DNA of 64,000 bases from Gemmatimonadota bacterium (GCA_016714015.1 JADJNZ010000008.1:62001-126000); one strand, 5' to 3'. Positions 15,972 to 26,587 are shown, counted from the stretch's first letter. A program made the numbers and translations. Notes: generated by a model not told the origin, from the sequence alone.

Positions 15972-17339
15972 ATGACAGACCCCCGCCTCATGATCAGCGT
16001 CTCCGGTATCCGGGGACGCGTCGGCTTCGGGCTCACGCCCGAGGTCGTCGCTCGTTACGCCGCCGCGTTCGGGGCCTGGGCCATCGCCAAGGGAGGTTCC
16101 AGGGCGATCGTCCTCGGCCGAGACAGCCGCGTGACCGGACCGCTCTTTCATGCCGTCACCCGCGCCGCCCTCGAAAGCGTCGGTGCCGACGTGATCGACA
16201 TCGGGCTCACCACGACCCCGACGCTGCAGCTCGCGGTGGAGCACCACCATGCGGCCGGCGGACTCGGGATCACGGCGAGTCACAATCCGATCGAGTGGAA
16301 CGCCCTGAAGTTCATCGGGCCTGACGGGCTGTTCCTGAGCGCTGCGCAGGGGGCGGAGATGCGCGCGCTGGTGGAGCAGGGCATCCCGTACGCGACGTAC
16401 GACCGGATGGGCGTGACGCGCTTCGACGGCGACGCGATCGCGCGGCATCTGGACCAGGTACTGGCGTTGCCCTTCCTCGACATCGAGGGGATCCGTCGAA
16501 GGAAGTTCAAGGTCGCGTTCGATGCCTGTCGTGGGGCGGGCGGGGCCGTCATCCCCCGCCTCCTGGAGCTCCTGGGCTGCGAGGTGCACGCGATCGAGCT
16601 CGAACCGGACGGGCGCTTCCCGCGCCCGCCGGAGCCCGTGGCGGAGAACCTCGGCGCGCTCGAGCGACTGGTACGGCAGACGGGGGCGGACATCGGGTTC
16701 GCGACCGACCCGGACGTCGACCGCCTCGCCCTGGTCTCGGACGCGGGCACCGCGATCGGCGAGGACTACACGCTCGCGCTCGCCACACGTGTCGTGCTGC
16801 GACATCGGACCGGTCCGGTCGTCACGAATCTTTCCACCTCCCGGATCGTCGATGACATGGCGGCCGAGGGGGGGGCGCGGGTCATCCGGGCCCCGGTCGG
16901 CGAGGTCAATGTGGCGCTTCGGATGCGGCAGGAGGGGGCCGTGATCGGCGGCGAGGGGAACGGCGGGGTGATCCTGCCGGAACTCCATCTGGGCCGCGAT
17001 GCACCGCTCGGGGTGGCACTGCTCTTGCAACTGCTCCATGAGGATGGGGAGTCCCTGTCGAAGATCGTCGGGCGGTTCCCGAGGTACGCGATCATCAAGG
17101 ACAAGTTGGACCGCCCGGCCAAGCCGTTGGACGCCGTCTACGGTGCGCTGACGGCGGCCTTCCCGGACGCCGAGGCGGACACGCAGGACGGACTCCGGCT
17201 CGGCTGGACGGACCGCTGGGTGCATGTGCGGCCGTCGGGCACCGAACCGATCGTGCGCGTGATCGCCGAGGCGCCGACGCTCGACGCGGCGAGGGCGCTG
17301 GTCGAACGCGGGCGTGAACTGTTGGCGAAGCTGGCGTGA
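15972..17339 (+). CDS. glmM: Phosphoglucosamine mutase / phosphohexomutase
   Basis: A 455-residue alpha-D-phosphohexomutase. The phosphoserine loop is TASHNP with Ser103, the Mg site is DPDVDR at 246-251, and the phosphate-binding loop RPSGTEP lies near the C-terminus. The N-terminus MISVSGIRGRVG is closer to the broad PMM/GlmM group than to classical proteobacterial GlmM. The gene directly before glmS, on the same strand, supports conversion of glucosamine-6-phosphate to glucosamine-1-phosphate for cell-wall precursors. Phosphomannomutase activity is the main alternative. Confidence 0.82.
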   Translation: MTDPRLMISVSGIRGRVGFGLTPEVVARYAAAFGAWAIAKGGSRAIVLGRDSRVTGPLFHAVTRAALESVGADVIDIGLTTTPTLQLAVEHHHAAGGLGITASHNPIEWNALKFIGPDGLFLSAAQGAEMRALVEQGIPYATYDRMGVTRFDGDAIARHLDQVLALPFLDIEGIRRRKFKVAFDACRGAGGAVIPRLLELLGCEVHAIELEPDGRFPRPPEPVAENLGALERLVRQTGADIGFATDPDVDRLALVSDAGTAIGEDYTLALATRVVLRHRTGPVVTNLSTSRIVDDMAAEGGARVIRAPVGEVNVALRMRQEGAVIGGEGNGGVILPELHLGRDAPLGVALLLQLLHEDGESLSKIVGRFPRYAIIKDKLDRPAKPLDAVYGALTAAFPDAEADTQDGLRLGWTDRWVHVRPSGTEPIVRVIAEAPTLDAARALVERGRELLAKLA

Positions 17340-17427
17340 GCGGGACCCGGACGAAAGGCGGCGGTCGAGGCTGAAGGCAGCCCCTCGGCGTCATCCTTCG
17401 TCCTCCATCCTTCATCCTTTCTCGATT

Positions 17428-19254
<1,827 letters not shown>

Positions 19255-19277
19255 GCGGCCGCCGAGGCTATCTTGGA

Positions 19278-19305
19278 GGGCGGGTCCGCTGCGGCGGGCC
19301 CGCCC
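19278..19305 (+). terminator. glmS terminator hairpin
   Basis: A 12-bp GC-rich stem with one G-T wobble, from arms GGGCGGGTCCGC and GCGGGCCCGCCC around a TGCG loop, lies 23 bp after the glmS stop. TTCGCGTT follows, giving only a short T-rich tail. Confidence 0.6.
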
Positions 19306-19331
19306 TTCGCGTTCCCGTCACCCGCCCGCCC

Positions 19332-21824
19332 ATGCGACGCCTCTTCGCGCTCCTGCTCCTCCCGGCCGCGCTCCTCGCCCAGGCGCCCGCCGTCCGCGCG
19401 GCCCGCCCGGCCCCCGTCACCAATGCGGAGCGCTGGGACCGCGCCTACTTCGCGTGGGAGGCGGGGCGTTACCCCGAGGCGCTCGCAGATCTCCGCGCCG
19501 TGCTGGCGTCGGACGACGCCGCGACGTATCACGACCGCATCGCTGAGCTCACCGGCGAGCGGTGGCAGACCGTCGAAGTGGCCCAGGATGCGCGCGCACC
19601 GCGTTGGGCACCGGATGGCAGGCACCTCGCCTACGAGTACGGCCCGGCGGCGCGAACAAGGACGACGGTCGTTCGCGTCGAGGCGGGCCGCCGCACGGTC
19701 AGCGTCGACGCCGATGCCCGCGCGCTCACCTTCGCACCCGATGGTCGCGCCGCGGCCTGGATCCAGACGCGGGAGAATCCGACCGCCGCGATCGCGTGGA
19801 TCCGCCTCGACGGGTCTGCACCGGAGCGCATCCCGGTGGATGCCGGCGCGGTCGCGGCGGTCACGCTGATCGGCCGCGCGTCGCTCCAGCTCGCGATGAT
19901 CACCGGGACGTCCGGGGATTCGCTCGCCGCGCTCCGGCTGCTCGTCCTCGATGGAGCGGAGCGCGCGTGGCGCACGCTCGCCCTCCCCGAGGGGCAGCCG
20001 GTCGACATCCTCCGGTCCGCGAACGGCCAGCGCGCGCTGGTCCTCCTCGGCCGGCGCGGCGCGTTCGCGCGCACGGTGCCGGGGTTCGCCGCCGGTGGGC
20101 GCTCGGATGCGTTCGCGCTGCTCTCGACGGGCTCGGAGCCGACGGTCGGTCCGCGGATCGCCGGCACGTCGCCTGTGCTCTCCGCTGATGGGTCCACCGT
20201 TGCGTGGCTGGTCGCGGACGGGGCGCGCACGCGCATCCTCGCGCAGCGCGGGACCGACGCGCCGACGACGGTCCTCCTGAGCACGACCCCCGTGCAGGGG
20301 CTCGCGATCGCGCCCGATGGCTCACGGATCGCCTGGCAGACGATGCTCCGCGAGGACTGGGAGCTCATGACCGCGCCGACGATGGAAGGGGCGGAGCCGA
20401 CGCGCGTCACGCGCGAGATCCAGCACGACGTCCTGCCGCAGTTCCTCTCGCCCACTCGCCTCCTCGGCCTGATCGGCGAACCGCGACACCGCCGCTCCCA
20501 CCTCTACGATCTCGCCGCGGGCACGCGCACGCGGCTCTTTCACAACAACACCGTGCGCACCGTCGCGCCGGAGTACGAGTGGGTGCCCTCGCCGGACGGG
20601 ATGCGGATCGCGATCGTCTCCGAGCGCGATGGCGATACCGTGACGCCGCACCGCCACCTCTACCTCACGGACCTCGCGACGCCGGTCACGCGCGATGACC
20701 TCGTGGCCCGTGTGGACGCGATGCGCGCCGCCGAGGACACGCTGCGGGCGAACGGCCGCCGTCTCTTCGCGCCCATCGCCACTTCCGTCCGCGCCGCGAC
20801 CGAGGCGGTGGATGTGAACCGCATCTACGCGTACGAGAAGGCGCTCTTCGGCTTCGACTCGAAGCACATCACGCAGCCGGGGAACCGGCGTGCCGTGGAC
20901 TGGCTGCTCGAGACGTACCGGGGCTTCGGCCTCAAGGCGGAGCTGCAGCCGTTCCGCACCGTCGCGACCACCGAGCTCGACGTCGCCAACGTCGTCGCGG
21001 TGATCCCTGGCACGGTGAACCCCGAACTCGTCTACGTCATCGGCGCCCACTTCGACTCGCGCGCCGAGGGACCGGGCGCCGATGACAACACGAGCGGCAC
21101 GGCGATGATCCTCGAGGCCGCGCGGGTGCTGGCGACGCGGCCGCAGCCGACGACGCTTATGTTCGTCGCCTTCACCGGCGAGGAGGCGGGCCTGCGCGGC
21201 GCACGCGAGTTCGGGCGGCGCATGAAGGACTCCATCACGGTGGTCGGCGCGCTCAACAACGACATGATGGGATGGGCGAACGACCAGCGGATGGACAACA
21301 CGATCCGCTACTCGAATCCGGGCATCCGCGACATCCAGCACGCCGCGGCCATCCAGTTCTCGCGGCTCATCACCTACGACGCGTTCTACTACAAGAACAC
21401 CGACGCCAACGCGCTCTACGATGCCTGGGGCGACATCGTGGGCGGGATCGGGTCGTACCCGATCCTCGGGAACCCGCACTATCACATGCCGCACGACGTG
21501 CTCGAGACGATCGACCATCAGCAGCTCGCCGAGACCTCGCGGACGACGGTCGCGACGATCATGCTGCTCGCGTCCAGCCCGTCGCGGTTGACCGGGCTCT
21601 CGGTCACCGGCACCGCCGTCACCTGGACCCCGGCGCGCGAGAAGGGAGTGACGCGCTACCTCGTGCGGTACGGCCCCACCGAGGCGCCGATGCGCTTCAC
21701 GACGACGGTCACAGCGCCGCGCGCGACGATCGCGGCGCTCAGGCCGGGGTGGCGCGTCGCGGTGAAGGCGGTGAACGCACGCGGTCTCGAGGGGTGGGAC
21801 TGGGCGCGCGCGGAGGCGCGCTAG
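19332..21824 (+). CDS. Secreted M28 aminopeptidase with N-terminal beta-propeller and C-terminal Fn3-like domain
   Basis: An 830-residue exported protein with a signal peptide (MRRLFALLLLPAALLAQAPA). Residues ~80-460 contain TolB/WD40-like repeats (APRWAPDGRHLAYEY, IAPDGSRIAWQTM, WVPSPDGMRIAIVSERDG). Residues ~500-755 form an M28 peptidase with two-zinc site motifs GAHFDSRAEGPGADDNTSG, FTGEEAGLRGAREF and NDMMGW. The last ~70 residues (GLSVTGTAVTWTPAREKG...) look like a fibronectin type III domain. It probably degrades peptides in the periplasm or outside the cell. It is followed without any gap by dtd. The fusion of a propeller to an M28 catalytic domain is unusual. Confidence 0.88.
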   Translation: MRRLFALLLLPAALLAQAPAVRAARPAPVTNAERWDRAYFAWEAGRYPEALADLRAVLASDDAATYHDRIAELTGERWQTVEVAQDARAPRWAPDGRHLAYEYGPAARTRTTVVRVEAGRRTVSVDADARALTFAPDGRAAAWIQTRENPTAAIAWIRLDGSAPERIPVDAGAVAAVTLIGRASLQLAMITGTSGDSLAALRLLVLDGAERAWRTLALPEGQPVDILRSANGQRALVLLGRRGAFARTVPGFAAGGRSDAFALLSTGSEPTVGPRIAGTSPVLSADGSTVAWLVADGARTRILAQRGTDAPTTVLLSTTPVQGLAIAPDGSRIAWQTMLREDWELMTAPTMEGAEPTRVTREIQHDVLPQFLSPTRLLGLIGEPRHRRSHLYDLAAGTRTRLFHNNTVRTVAPEYEWVPSPDGMRIAIVSERDGDTVTPHRHLYLTDLATPVTRDDLVARVDAMRAAEDTLRANGRRLFAPIATSVRAATEAVDVNRIYAYEKALFGFDSKHITQPGNRRAVDWLLETYRGFGLKAELQPFRTVATTELDVANVVAVIPGTVNPELVYVIGAHFDSRAEGPGADDNTSGTAMILEAARVLATRPQPTTLMFVAFTGEEAGLRGAREFGRRMKDSITVVGALNNDMMGWANDQRMDNTIRYSNPGIRDIQHAAAIQFSRLITYDAFYYKNTDANALYDAWGDIVGGIGSYPILGNPHYHMPHDVLETIDHQQLAETSRTTVATIMLLASSPSRLTGLSVTGTAVTWTPAREKGVTRYLVRYGPTEAPMRFTTTVTAPRATIAALRPGWRVAVKAVNARGLEGWDWARAEAR

Positions 21825-22265
21825 ATGCGGGTGCTCCTCCAGCGAGTCTCGCGCGCCGAGGTCCGCGTCGACCGGCGAGTGACGGGACGCATCGGCGCGG
21901 GGTTCTGCCTGCTCGTGGGCTACACCCACACCGACACGCTCGCGCAGTGCACGTGGATGGCGGACAAGGTCGCCGGCCTGCGGCTGTTCACCGACGCCGA
22001 GGGGAAGATGAACCTCGGACTCTCCGAGGTCGGCGGGGCGGTGATCGTGGTCAGCCAGTTCGCGCTGTATGGCGACGCGGAGAAGGGCCGCCGCCCGAGC
22101 TTCGTGGACGCCGCGCGTCCGGAGGTCGCGATCCCGCTCTACGAGGGGTTCGTGCGGCTCCTGCGCGAGCGAGGCCTCACGGTCGAGACGGGCGAGTTCG
22201 GGGCGATGATGGAGGTGGACCTCGTGAACGACGGCCCCGTCACCCTCTGGCTGGAGCGCGCATGA
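21825..22265 (+). CDS. dtd: D-aminoacyl-tRNA deacylase
   Basis: A 146-residue Dtd protein. Diagnostic motifs are SQFALYGD (the Ser-Gln-x-x-x region) and NDGPVT near the C-terminus, and the N-terminus MRVLLQRVSRAEV is typical. It hydrolyses D-amino acids mischarged on tRNA (and glycine on tRNA-Ala), protecting translation. The ATG immediately follows the TAG of the peptidase gene with no spacer. Its stop overlaps the maf start. Confidence 0.95.
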   Translation: MRVLLQRVSRAEVRVDRRVTGRIGAGFCLLVGYTHTDTLAQCTWMADKVAGLRLFTDAEGKMNLGLSEVGGAVIVVSQFALYGDAEKGRRPSFVDAARPEVAIPLYEGFVRLLRERGLTVETGEFGAMMEVDLVNDGPVTLWLERA

Positions 22266-22894
22266 CCGCGCATCCGGACGCGGGCACGGTGCACCATCCG
22301 GTGCGCGTCATCCTCGCGTCGCAGTCCCCGCGCCGCCGGGAGCTGCTCACCCTCGTCGGCATCGCGCACGAGGTGCGGCCGGCCGACATCGACGAGTCGG
22401 TGATGCCCGACGAGGCCCCGGTGCCGCACTGCGAACGGCTCGCGCGTGCGAAGGCGCACGTGCTGGCCTCGCAGCACCCGGAGGCGGTCGTGATCGCCGC
22501 GGACACGATCGTCGTCCTCGACGGCGATATCCTTGGCAAGCCCCGCGACGCGGCGGAGGCGCGGGCCACCCTCGCGCGGCTCTCTGGGCGCACCCACACC
22601 GTCTATACGGCGATGGCCGTCGCGCGCGACGGTCGCACCGAGAGCGCGGTGGAGGAGGTGCAGGTTACCTTCCGCACGCTCACGGCGGAGGAGGTCGCCG
22701 AGTACGTCGCGACGCGCGAACCGATGGACAAGGCCGGCGCGTACGGCATCCAGGGGTTCGGGGCGACGATCGTCGAGCGGATCGAGGGCGACTACTTCAG
22801 CGTCATGGGACTCGGGCTGCGGCGGCTCGTCGCGCTCCTCGAGCGCGTCGGTCTCCGGTATGACTTCGCCGAGGGTGTGACGCGGCAGGGATGA
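22262..22894 (+). CDS. maf: Maf-like nucleotide pyrophosphatase
   Basis: A 210-residue Maf/HAM1-related protein. Characteristic elements are VILASQSPRRRELL, VIAADTIVVLDGDILGKP, and DKAGAYGIQGFG. Maf proteins hydrolyse non-canonical or canonical nucleoside triphosphates (house-cleaning activity) and are linked to cell division arrest in some bacteria. ATG at 22262 overlaps the dtd stop. A hairpin at 22905-22930 marks the end of the run peptidase-dtd-maf. Confidence 0.93.
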   Translation: MTAHPDAGTVHHPVRVILASQSPRRRELLTLVGIAHEVRPADIDESVMPDEAPVPHCERLARAKAHVLASQHPEAVVIAADTIVVLDGDILGKPRDAAEARATLARLSGRTHTVYTAMAVARDGRTESAVEEVQVTFRTLTAEEVAEYVATREPMDKAGAYGIQGFGATIVERIEGDYFSVMGLGLRRLVALLERVGLRYDFAEGVTRQG

Positions 22895-22904
22895 TCGGTG
22901 CGCT

Positions 22905-22930
22905 GCGGATGCGCGTCAGTGCGCATCCGC
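22905..22930. terminator. Hairpin between convergent maf and 4-TM gene
   Basis: Perfect 10-bp arms GCGGATGCGC (22905-22914) and GCGCATCCGC (22921-22930) with loop GTCAGT. It begins 11 bp after the maf stop and overlaps the stop and final codons of the converging gene. It is likely a bidirectional terminator; there is no long T-tract on either side. Confidence 0.55.
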
Positions 22931-23377
22931 CTGTGGCAACGTGGCGAGCGGACGCCCACCGCGGGCCTGCACCGCGCGCATCGGGCTCGCGTCCATCGTG
23001 CGCCAGAGGTTCACGACGAAGCAGAATGCCCCCACTGCCGACGCGAGCCCGCCGACCGCGATCGCGCCTGCGGCGAGCGGCCACCCGTTCACGCGGGCGA
23101 CGAATCCGGTGGTGAGGAGCACGAGGCCTGCCTGCGCCGTCCAGAACTGTACCTCGGCCATCCGGGAATGCAGTAGCGGCTGCCCGAAGAACCGCGGCAC
23201 GACGTGGAGCGCGACGCCGTAGATCATCTGGGTGACGAAGCCAAGGAGCGCGAGGTGGAGGTGCGCGGCGCGGTAGATCGTCAACAGGGGGAACACGGCC
23301 ATCGCGAGCGCGAGGCCAACTGCGAGCGAGAACCAGACGAGGCTGGACTTGAGGAAGGCGCGAACGAACCAGTCCAT
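22916..23377 (-). CDS. Four-helix membrane protein, heme-copper-oxidase-subunit-I-like
   Basis: A 153-residue membrane protein with four predicted hydrophobic helices. The second contains AHLHLALLGFVTQMIYG, with His residues at about 39 and 41 and another in ALHVVPRFFG. The pattern recalls the heme-ligand helices of NorB/cbb3 oxidase subunit I and NnrS, though the protein is far too short for a full subunit I. It lies 46 bp downstream of nsrR on the same strand, so it is likely NO-regulated and could have a role in NO or heme handling; this is inference. Confidence 0.65.
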   Translation of the reverse strand: MDWFVRAFLKSSLVWFSLAVGLALAMAVFPLLTIYRAAHLHLALLGFVTQMIYGVALHVVPRFFGQPLLHSRMAEVQFWTAQAGLVLLTTGFVARVNGWPLAAGAIAVGGLASAVGAFCFVVNLWRTMDASPMRAVQARGGRPLATLPQADAH

Positions 23378-23423
23378 AGGGGCAACCCGGTGTGGACCCG
23401 CGCCGCCCCTGGGCGGACGCGCG

Positions 23424-23855
23424 TCAGGCGATGAGGAGGCGTTGCAGCCCGCGGGGCTTGTCGGTGAGCTGGGCGAGCGTGTAGCGGTCGAGCACGGCGA
23501 GGAAGGCGGTCAGCGCCTCATCCAGCGCCGGGGCGAGCGCGCAGGCGGGGGCGATCGGGCACTGGTTGTGCTCCGCGTCGAAGCACTCGACGAGGTTCAG
23601 GTTGTCCTCCGTCGCGCGCACGACCTCGCCGATGTTGATCTCGGCGGCCGGCCGCGCGAGCTTCACGCCACCGAGGCGGCCGCGGAGCGTCGTGACGAAG
23701 CCGAGCTCGGCCAGGCGGGCGATCACCTTCGCCGTGTGGTCCTCGGACATTCCCATGCGACGGGCGATGTCCGTGATGCGTGATGGGGCCGCGTCGTGCA
23801 ATCCGATATAGATGAGGGCACGGAGCGCGTTGTCGGTGTAGCGCGTGAGTCGCAT
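23424..23855 (-). CDS. nsrR: NsrR-like Rrf2 family NO-sensing repressor
   Basis: A 143-residue Rrf2-type regulator with an N-terminal winged helix (residues ~1-80, SRITDIARRMGMSEDHTAKVIARL). Three cysteines, Cys91, Cys99 and Cys105, are spaced C-x7-C-x5-C, the NsrR [Fe-S] cluster signature. In characterised members nitric oxide reacts with the cluster and relieves repression of NO-detoxification and denitrification genes. It is divergent from nosZ with an 11-1-11 palindrome between them (see 23914-23936), so it most likely controls the nos cluster and itself. Confidence 0.88.
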   Translation of the reverse strand: MRLTRYTDNALRALIYIGLHDAAPSRITDIARRMGMSEDHTAKVIARLAELGFVTTLRGRLGGVKLARPAAEINIGEVVRATEDNLNLVECFDAEHNQCPIAPACALAPALDEALTAFLAVLDRYTLAQLTDKPRGLQRLLIA

Positions 23856-23913
23856 CGGGCGAGGGGCGGGAGGGATTTCCCTGACGGGTCATCCGAAAGA
23901 TATCCGACTTGTT

Positions 23914-23936
23914 AAGGTGCAGATAATCTGCATCTT
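23914..23936. promoter_or_regulatory. Candidate NsrR operator
   Basis: AAGGTGCAGAT (23914-23924), a central A, and ATCTGCATCTT (23926-23936) form an 11-1-11 inverted repeat with one mismatch. The half-site resembles the known NsrR consensus AAGATGCYTTT. It sits in the nsrR-nosZ divergent gap, 72 bp before the nosZ ATG. A possible -35 TTGTTA begins at 23909 and a weak -10 ATCTTT is at 23932. Confidence 0.75.
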
Positions 23937-24008
23937 TTGTTCGTCCGGGGCAAGTACCCCCTGGGCCGGCCGAGCGCCGAACCGTCCCCCGCTGGTCCCG
24001 AGGTTCCC

Positions 24009-25994
24009 ATGTCCTTCCTCACGCGATCCCGCCTCCTCTTCGGTGCCGGTGCCCTCACCGTGCTCGGCCTTGGCTACGCCTGCGCGGGCCGCGGCTCCGG
24101 CTCGCTCGCCGGCACGGCCGAGATGGCCCAGCGCGTCTACGTCGCGCCCGGCGAGAAGGACGAGCTCTACGCCTTCCTCTCGGGCGGCTTCGGCGGCCAG
24201 CTCGGCGTCTACGGCCTCCCCTCCGGTCGCCTTCTCCGCACCATCCCCGTCTTCTCGCAGCACGCCGAGAACGGCTATGGCTACAACGAGGAGACGAAGG
24301 CGATGCTCGAGACCTCCTACGGCTTCGTGCCGTGGGACGATCTCCACCACACCGCGCTCTCGCAGACCCAGGGCGACGATGACGGCCGCTGGATCTTCGT
24401 CAACGGCAACAACACCCCCCGTGTCGCGCGCATCGACCTCACGACCTTCGAGACGACCGAGATCCTCGAGATCCCGAACGCCGGCGGCAACCACGCCTCG
24501 CCGTTCGTGACCGGCAACACCGAGTACATCGTCTCGTCGACGCGCTTCTCGATCCCGGTCCCCAACCGCGACGTGCCGATCGACGAGTACAAGAAGTTCT
24601 TCAAGGGCCAGATCTCCTTCATCACGGCCGACCAGCCGGGGAAGATGGACATCGCCTTCCAACTCATCGTGCCGGGCTTCAACTACGACCTCGCCCGCGC
24701 CGGCAAGGGCCCGTCCGACGGGTGGATGTTCTTCACCTCCTACAACTCGGAGCAGGCGAACACGTTGCTCGAGGTGAACGCCTCGCAGAACGACAAGGAC
24801 TACATCGCGGCCGTGAACTACCGAGCGGCCGAAGCCTGCGCCAAGGCGGGGAAGGGCGTCCGGGCGCCGGCCGAGTACCGGCACAACATCTTCGACGAGT
24901 TCAGCCGCATCGCGCGCTCGGAGCGGATGACGAGCGTGCTGCAGATCCAGGCCGCGGCCTGCCCGGGCTCGATCTACTTCCTCCCGACGCCGAAGTCGCC
25001 GCATGGCGCCGACGTCGACCCGACCGGCGAGTACATCGTAGCGGGCGGCAAGCTCGCCACGGTGATTCCGGTCCATTCGGCCACGAAGATGCTCAAGGCG
25101 ATCGCCGACCGGCAGTTCGAGGGCGAGCTCGAGGGGATCCCGGTGCTCAAGTACGAGAGCACCCTCGCCGGTGAGGTGCAGGAGCCGGGTCTCGGCCCCC
25201 TCCACACCGAGTTCGACGGCAAGGGCTTCGCGTACACCTCGATGTTCATCTCGTCCGAGGTCGTGAAGTGGAACGTCGAGACGCGCCAGGTCGTCGACCG
25301 CGCGCCGACCTTCTACTCGGTCGGTCACCTGATGATCCCCGGCGGCGCGACCCGACACCCGTATGGTCGCTACGTCCTCGCCATGAACAAGATCACGAAG
25401 GATCGCTATCTCCCGACTGGTCCGGAGCTCACGCAGTCGGCACAGCTCTACGACATCACCGGCGAGAAGATGAAGCTCCTGCTCGACTTCCCGACCCAGG
25501 GTGAGCCGCACTACGCGAACGCGATCGACGCGAAGAAGGTCGTCGACCGGCAGGTCAAGTTCTACAAGCTCGCCGAGAACCGGCACCCGATGGTGTCGCG
25601 CAGCGAGCGCGAGACGGGCGTCGAGCGCGCGGGCCGCGTGGTGCACGTCCGCATGACCGCCATCCGCTCGCACTTCGCCCCGGACAACATCGAGGGCGTG
25701 CAGGTCGGCGACACGGTGCTCGTCCATGTCACGAACCTCGAGCAGGACTGGGACGTGCCGCACGGCTTCGCGATCCTCGGCGCCAACACCTCGGAGCTGC
25801 TGATCATGCCGGGTGAGACCCGCACGCTCCGCTGGATCCCGAGGAAGCCGGGCGTCTATCCGATGTACTGCACCGACTTCTGCTCGGCGCTGCACCAGGA
25901 GATGCAGGGCTACGTCCGGGTCTCGCCGGCCGGCTCGACGGTGGCCCTCACCGCGAACACCCGCCGCGGCGCGCAGGCCCGCGGCACCAACTGA
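24009..25994 (+). CDS. nosZ: Nitrous oxide reductase, clade II (Sec-exported)
   Basis: A 661-residue periplasmic copper enzyme that reduces N2O to N2. The C-terminal CuA site is Cys621-x3-Cys625-x3-His629-x2-Met632 in CTDFCSALHQEM. The CuZ region contains DDLHHTALSQTQGDDDGRW and further His-bearing propeller motifs. The signal sequence (MSFLTRSRLLFGAGALTVLGLGYAC) lacks a full twin-arginine motif, which is the hallmark of the clade II, Sec-dependent group. Cys in GYAC could give a lipoprotein anchor but the -3 residue is poor. It is the first gene of a seven-gene nos run. Confidence 0.95.
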   Translation: MSFLTRSRLLFGAGALTVLGLGYACAGRGSGSLAGTAEMAQRVYVAPGEKDELYAFLSGGFGGQLGVYGLPSGRLLRTIPVFSQHAENGYGYNEETKAMLETSYGFVPWDDLHHTALSQTQGDDDGRWIFVNGNNTPRVARIDLTTFETTEILEIPNAGGNHASPFVTGNTEYIVSSTRFSIPVPNRDVPIDEYKKFFKGQISFITADQPGKMDIAFQLIVPGFNYDLARAGKGPSDGWMFFTSYNSEQANTLLEVNASQNDKDYIAAVNYRAAEACAKAGKGVRAPAEYRHNIFDEFSRIARSERMTSVLQIQAAACPGSIYFLPTPKSPHGADVDPTGEYIVAGGKLATVIPVHSATKMLKAIADRQFEGELEGIPVLKYESTLAGEVQEPGLGPLHTEFDGKGFAYTSMFISSEVVKWNVETRQVVDRAPTFYSVGHLMIPGGATRHPYGRYVLAMNKITKDRYLPTGPELTQSAQLYDITGEKMKLLLDFPTQGEPHYANAIDAKKVVDRQVKFYKLAENRHPMVSRSERETGVERAGRVVHVRMTAIRSHFAPDNIEGVQVGDTVLVHVTNLEQDWDVPHGFAILGANTSELLIMPGETRTLRWIPRKPGVYPMYCTDFCSALHQEMQGYVRVSPAGSTVALTANTRRGAQARGTN

Positions 25995-26001
25995 GGCGAT
26001 C

Positions 26002-26587
26002 ATGACGGCCCGTTCACGCTGGTTCGTGCTTGCGGCGGTCGCGCTCCTCGCGACCGGGTACTTCCTCCCCTCTCTGGCGCGTGGACCTCATCGCGCCGCA
26101 GTACCCCGAGGGGCTGGGCATGCTCATCCGCATCGACGGCGTGGACGGGCTCAAGCCCAATGACCTGCAGTCGATCAACGGGCTGAATCATTACATCGGG
26201 ATGAAGACGATCGAGCCCGAGTCGATCCCGGAGCTGCGGTACATGCGCTGGATCCTCGCCGGGCTCATCGTCGCCGGACTCGCCGTCGCCGCGCTGCGGC
26301 GGCGCGTCCCGCTCTATCTCTACAGCGTACTGCTGGTCGCGGTCATGGCGGTCGGGCTCTGGGACTACTGGCGCTGGGGCTACGACTACGGTCACGACCT
26401 CGACCACGAACACGCGATCATCAAGATCCAGGGCATGAGCTACTCGCCCCCCGTGATCGGCCGCAAGAAGCTGCTCAACTTCACCGCGACGTCGTGGCCC
26501 TCGACGGGCGGCATCGCGTTCGGCCTCGCGGGCGGCCTGGTGCTCTGGGCGTCGTGGACGTCGCGCCGACGCGCTGAGGCGGCGTGA
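26002..26587 (+). CDS. nos-cluster membrane protein with an apparent frameshift
   Basis: Starts at ATG 26002, 8 bp after nosZ. The first ~23 codons (MTARSRWFVLAAVALLATGY) encode a signal anchor, but at the CCCC run 26067-26070 the open frame shifts, and the obvious continuation (LWRVDLIAPQYPEGLGM) is in the +2 frame. Joined, it would be about 194 residues with three or more further membrane helices near 26250-26570 (WILAGLIVAGLAVAAL, LYLYSVLLVAVMAVGLWDYW). Clade II nos clusters often carry such a membrane protein after nosZ; its function is unknown. The shift is either a sequencing error or a real mutation. Confidence 0.7.

Noticed and set aside
17340..17427. glmS ribozyme upstream of glmS
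   Set aside because: Short pyrimidine-rich gap with none of the ribozyme core; the glmM-glmS order itself suggests co-transcription.
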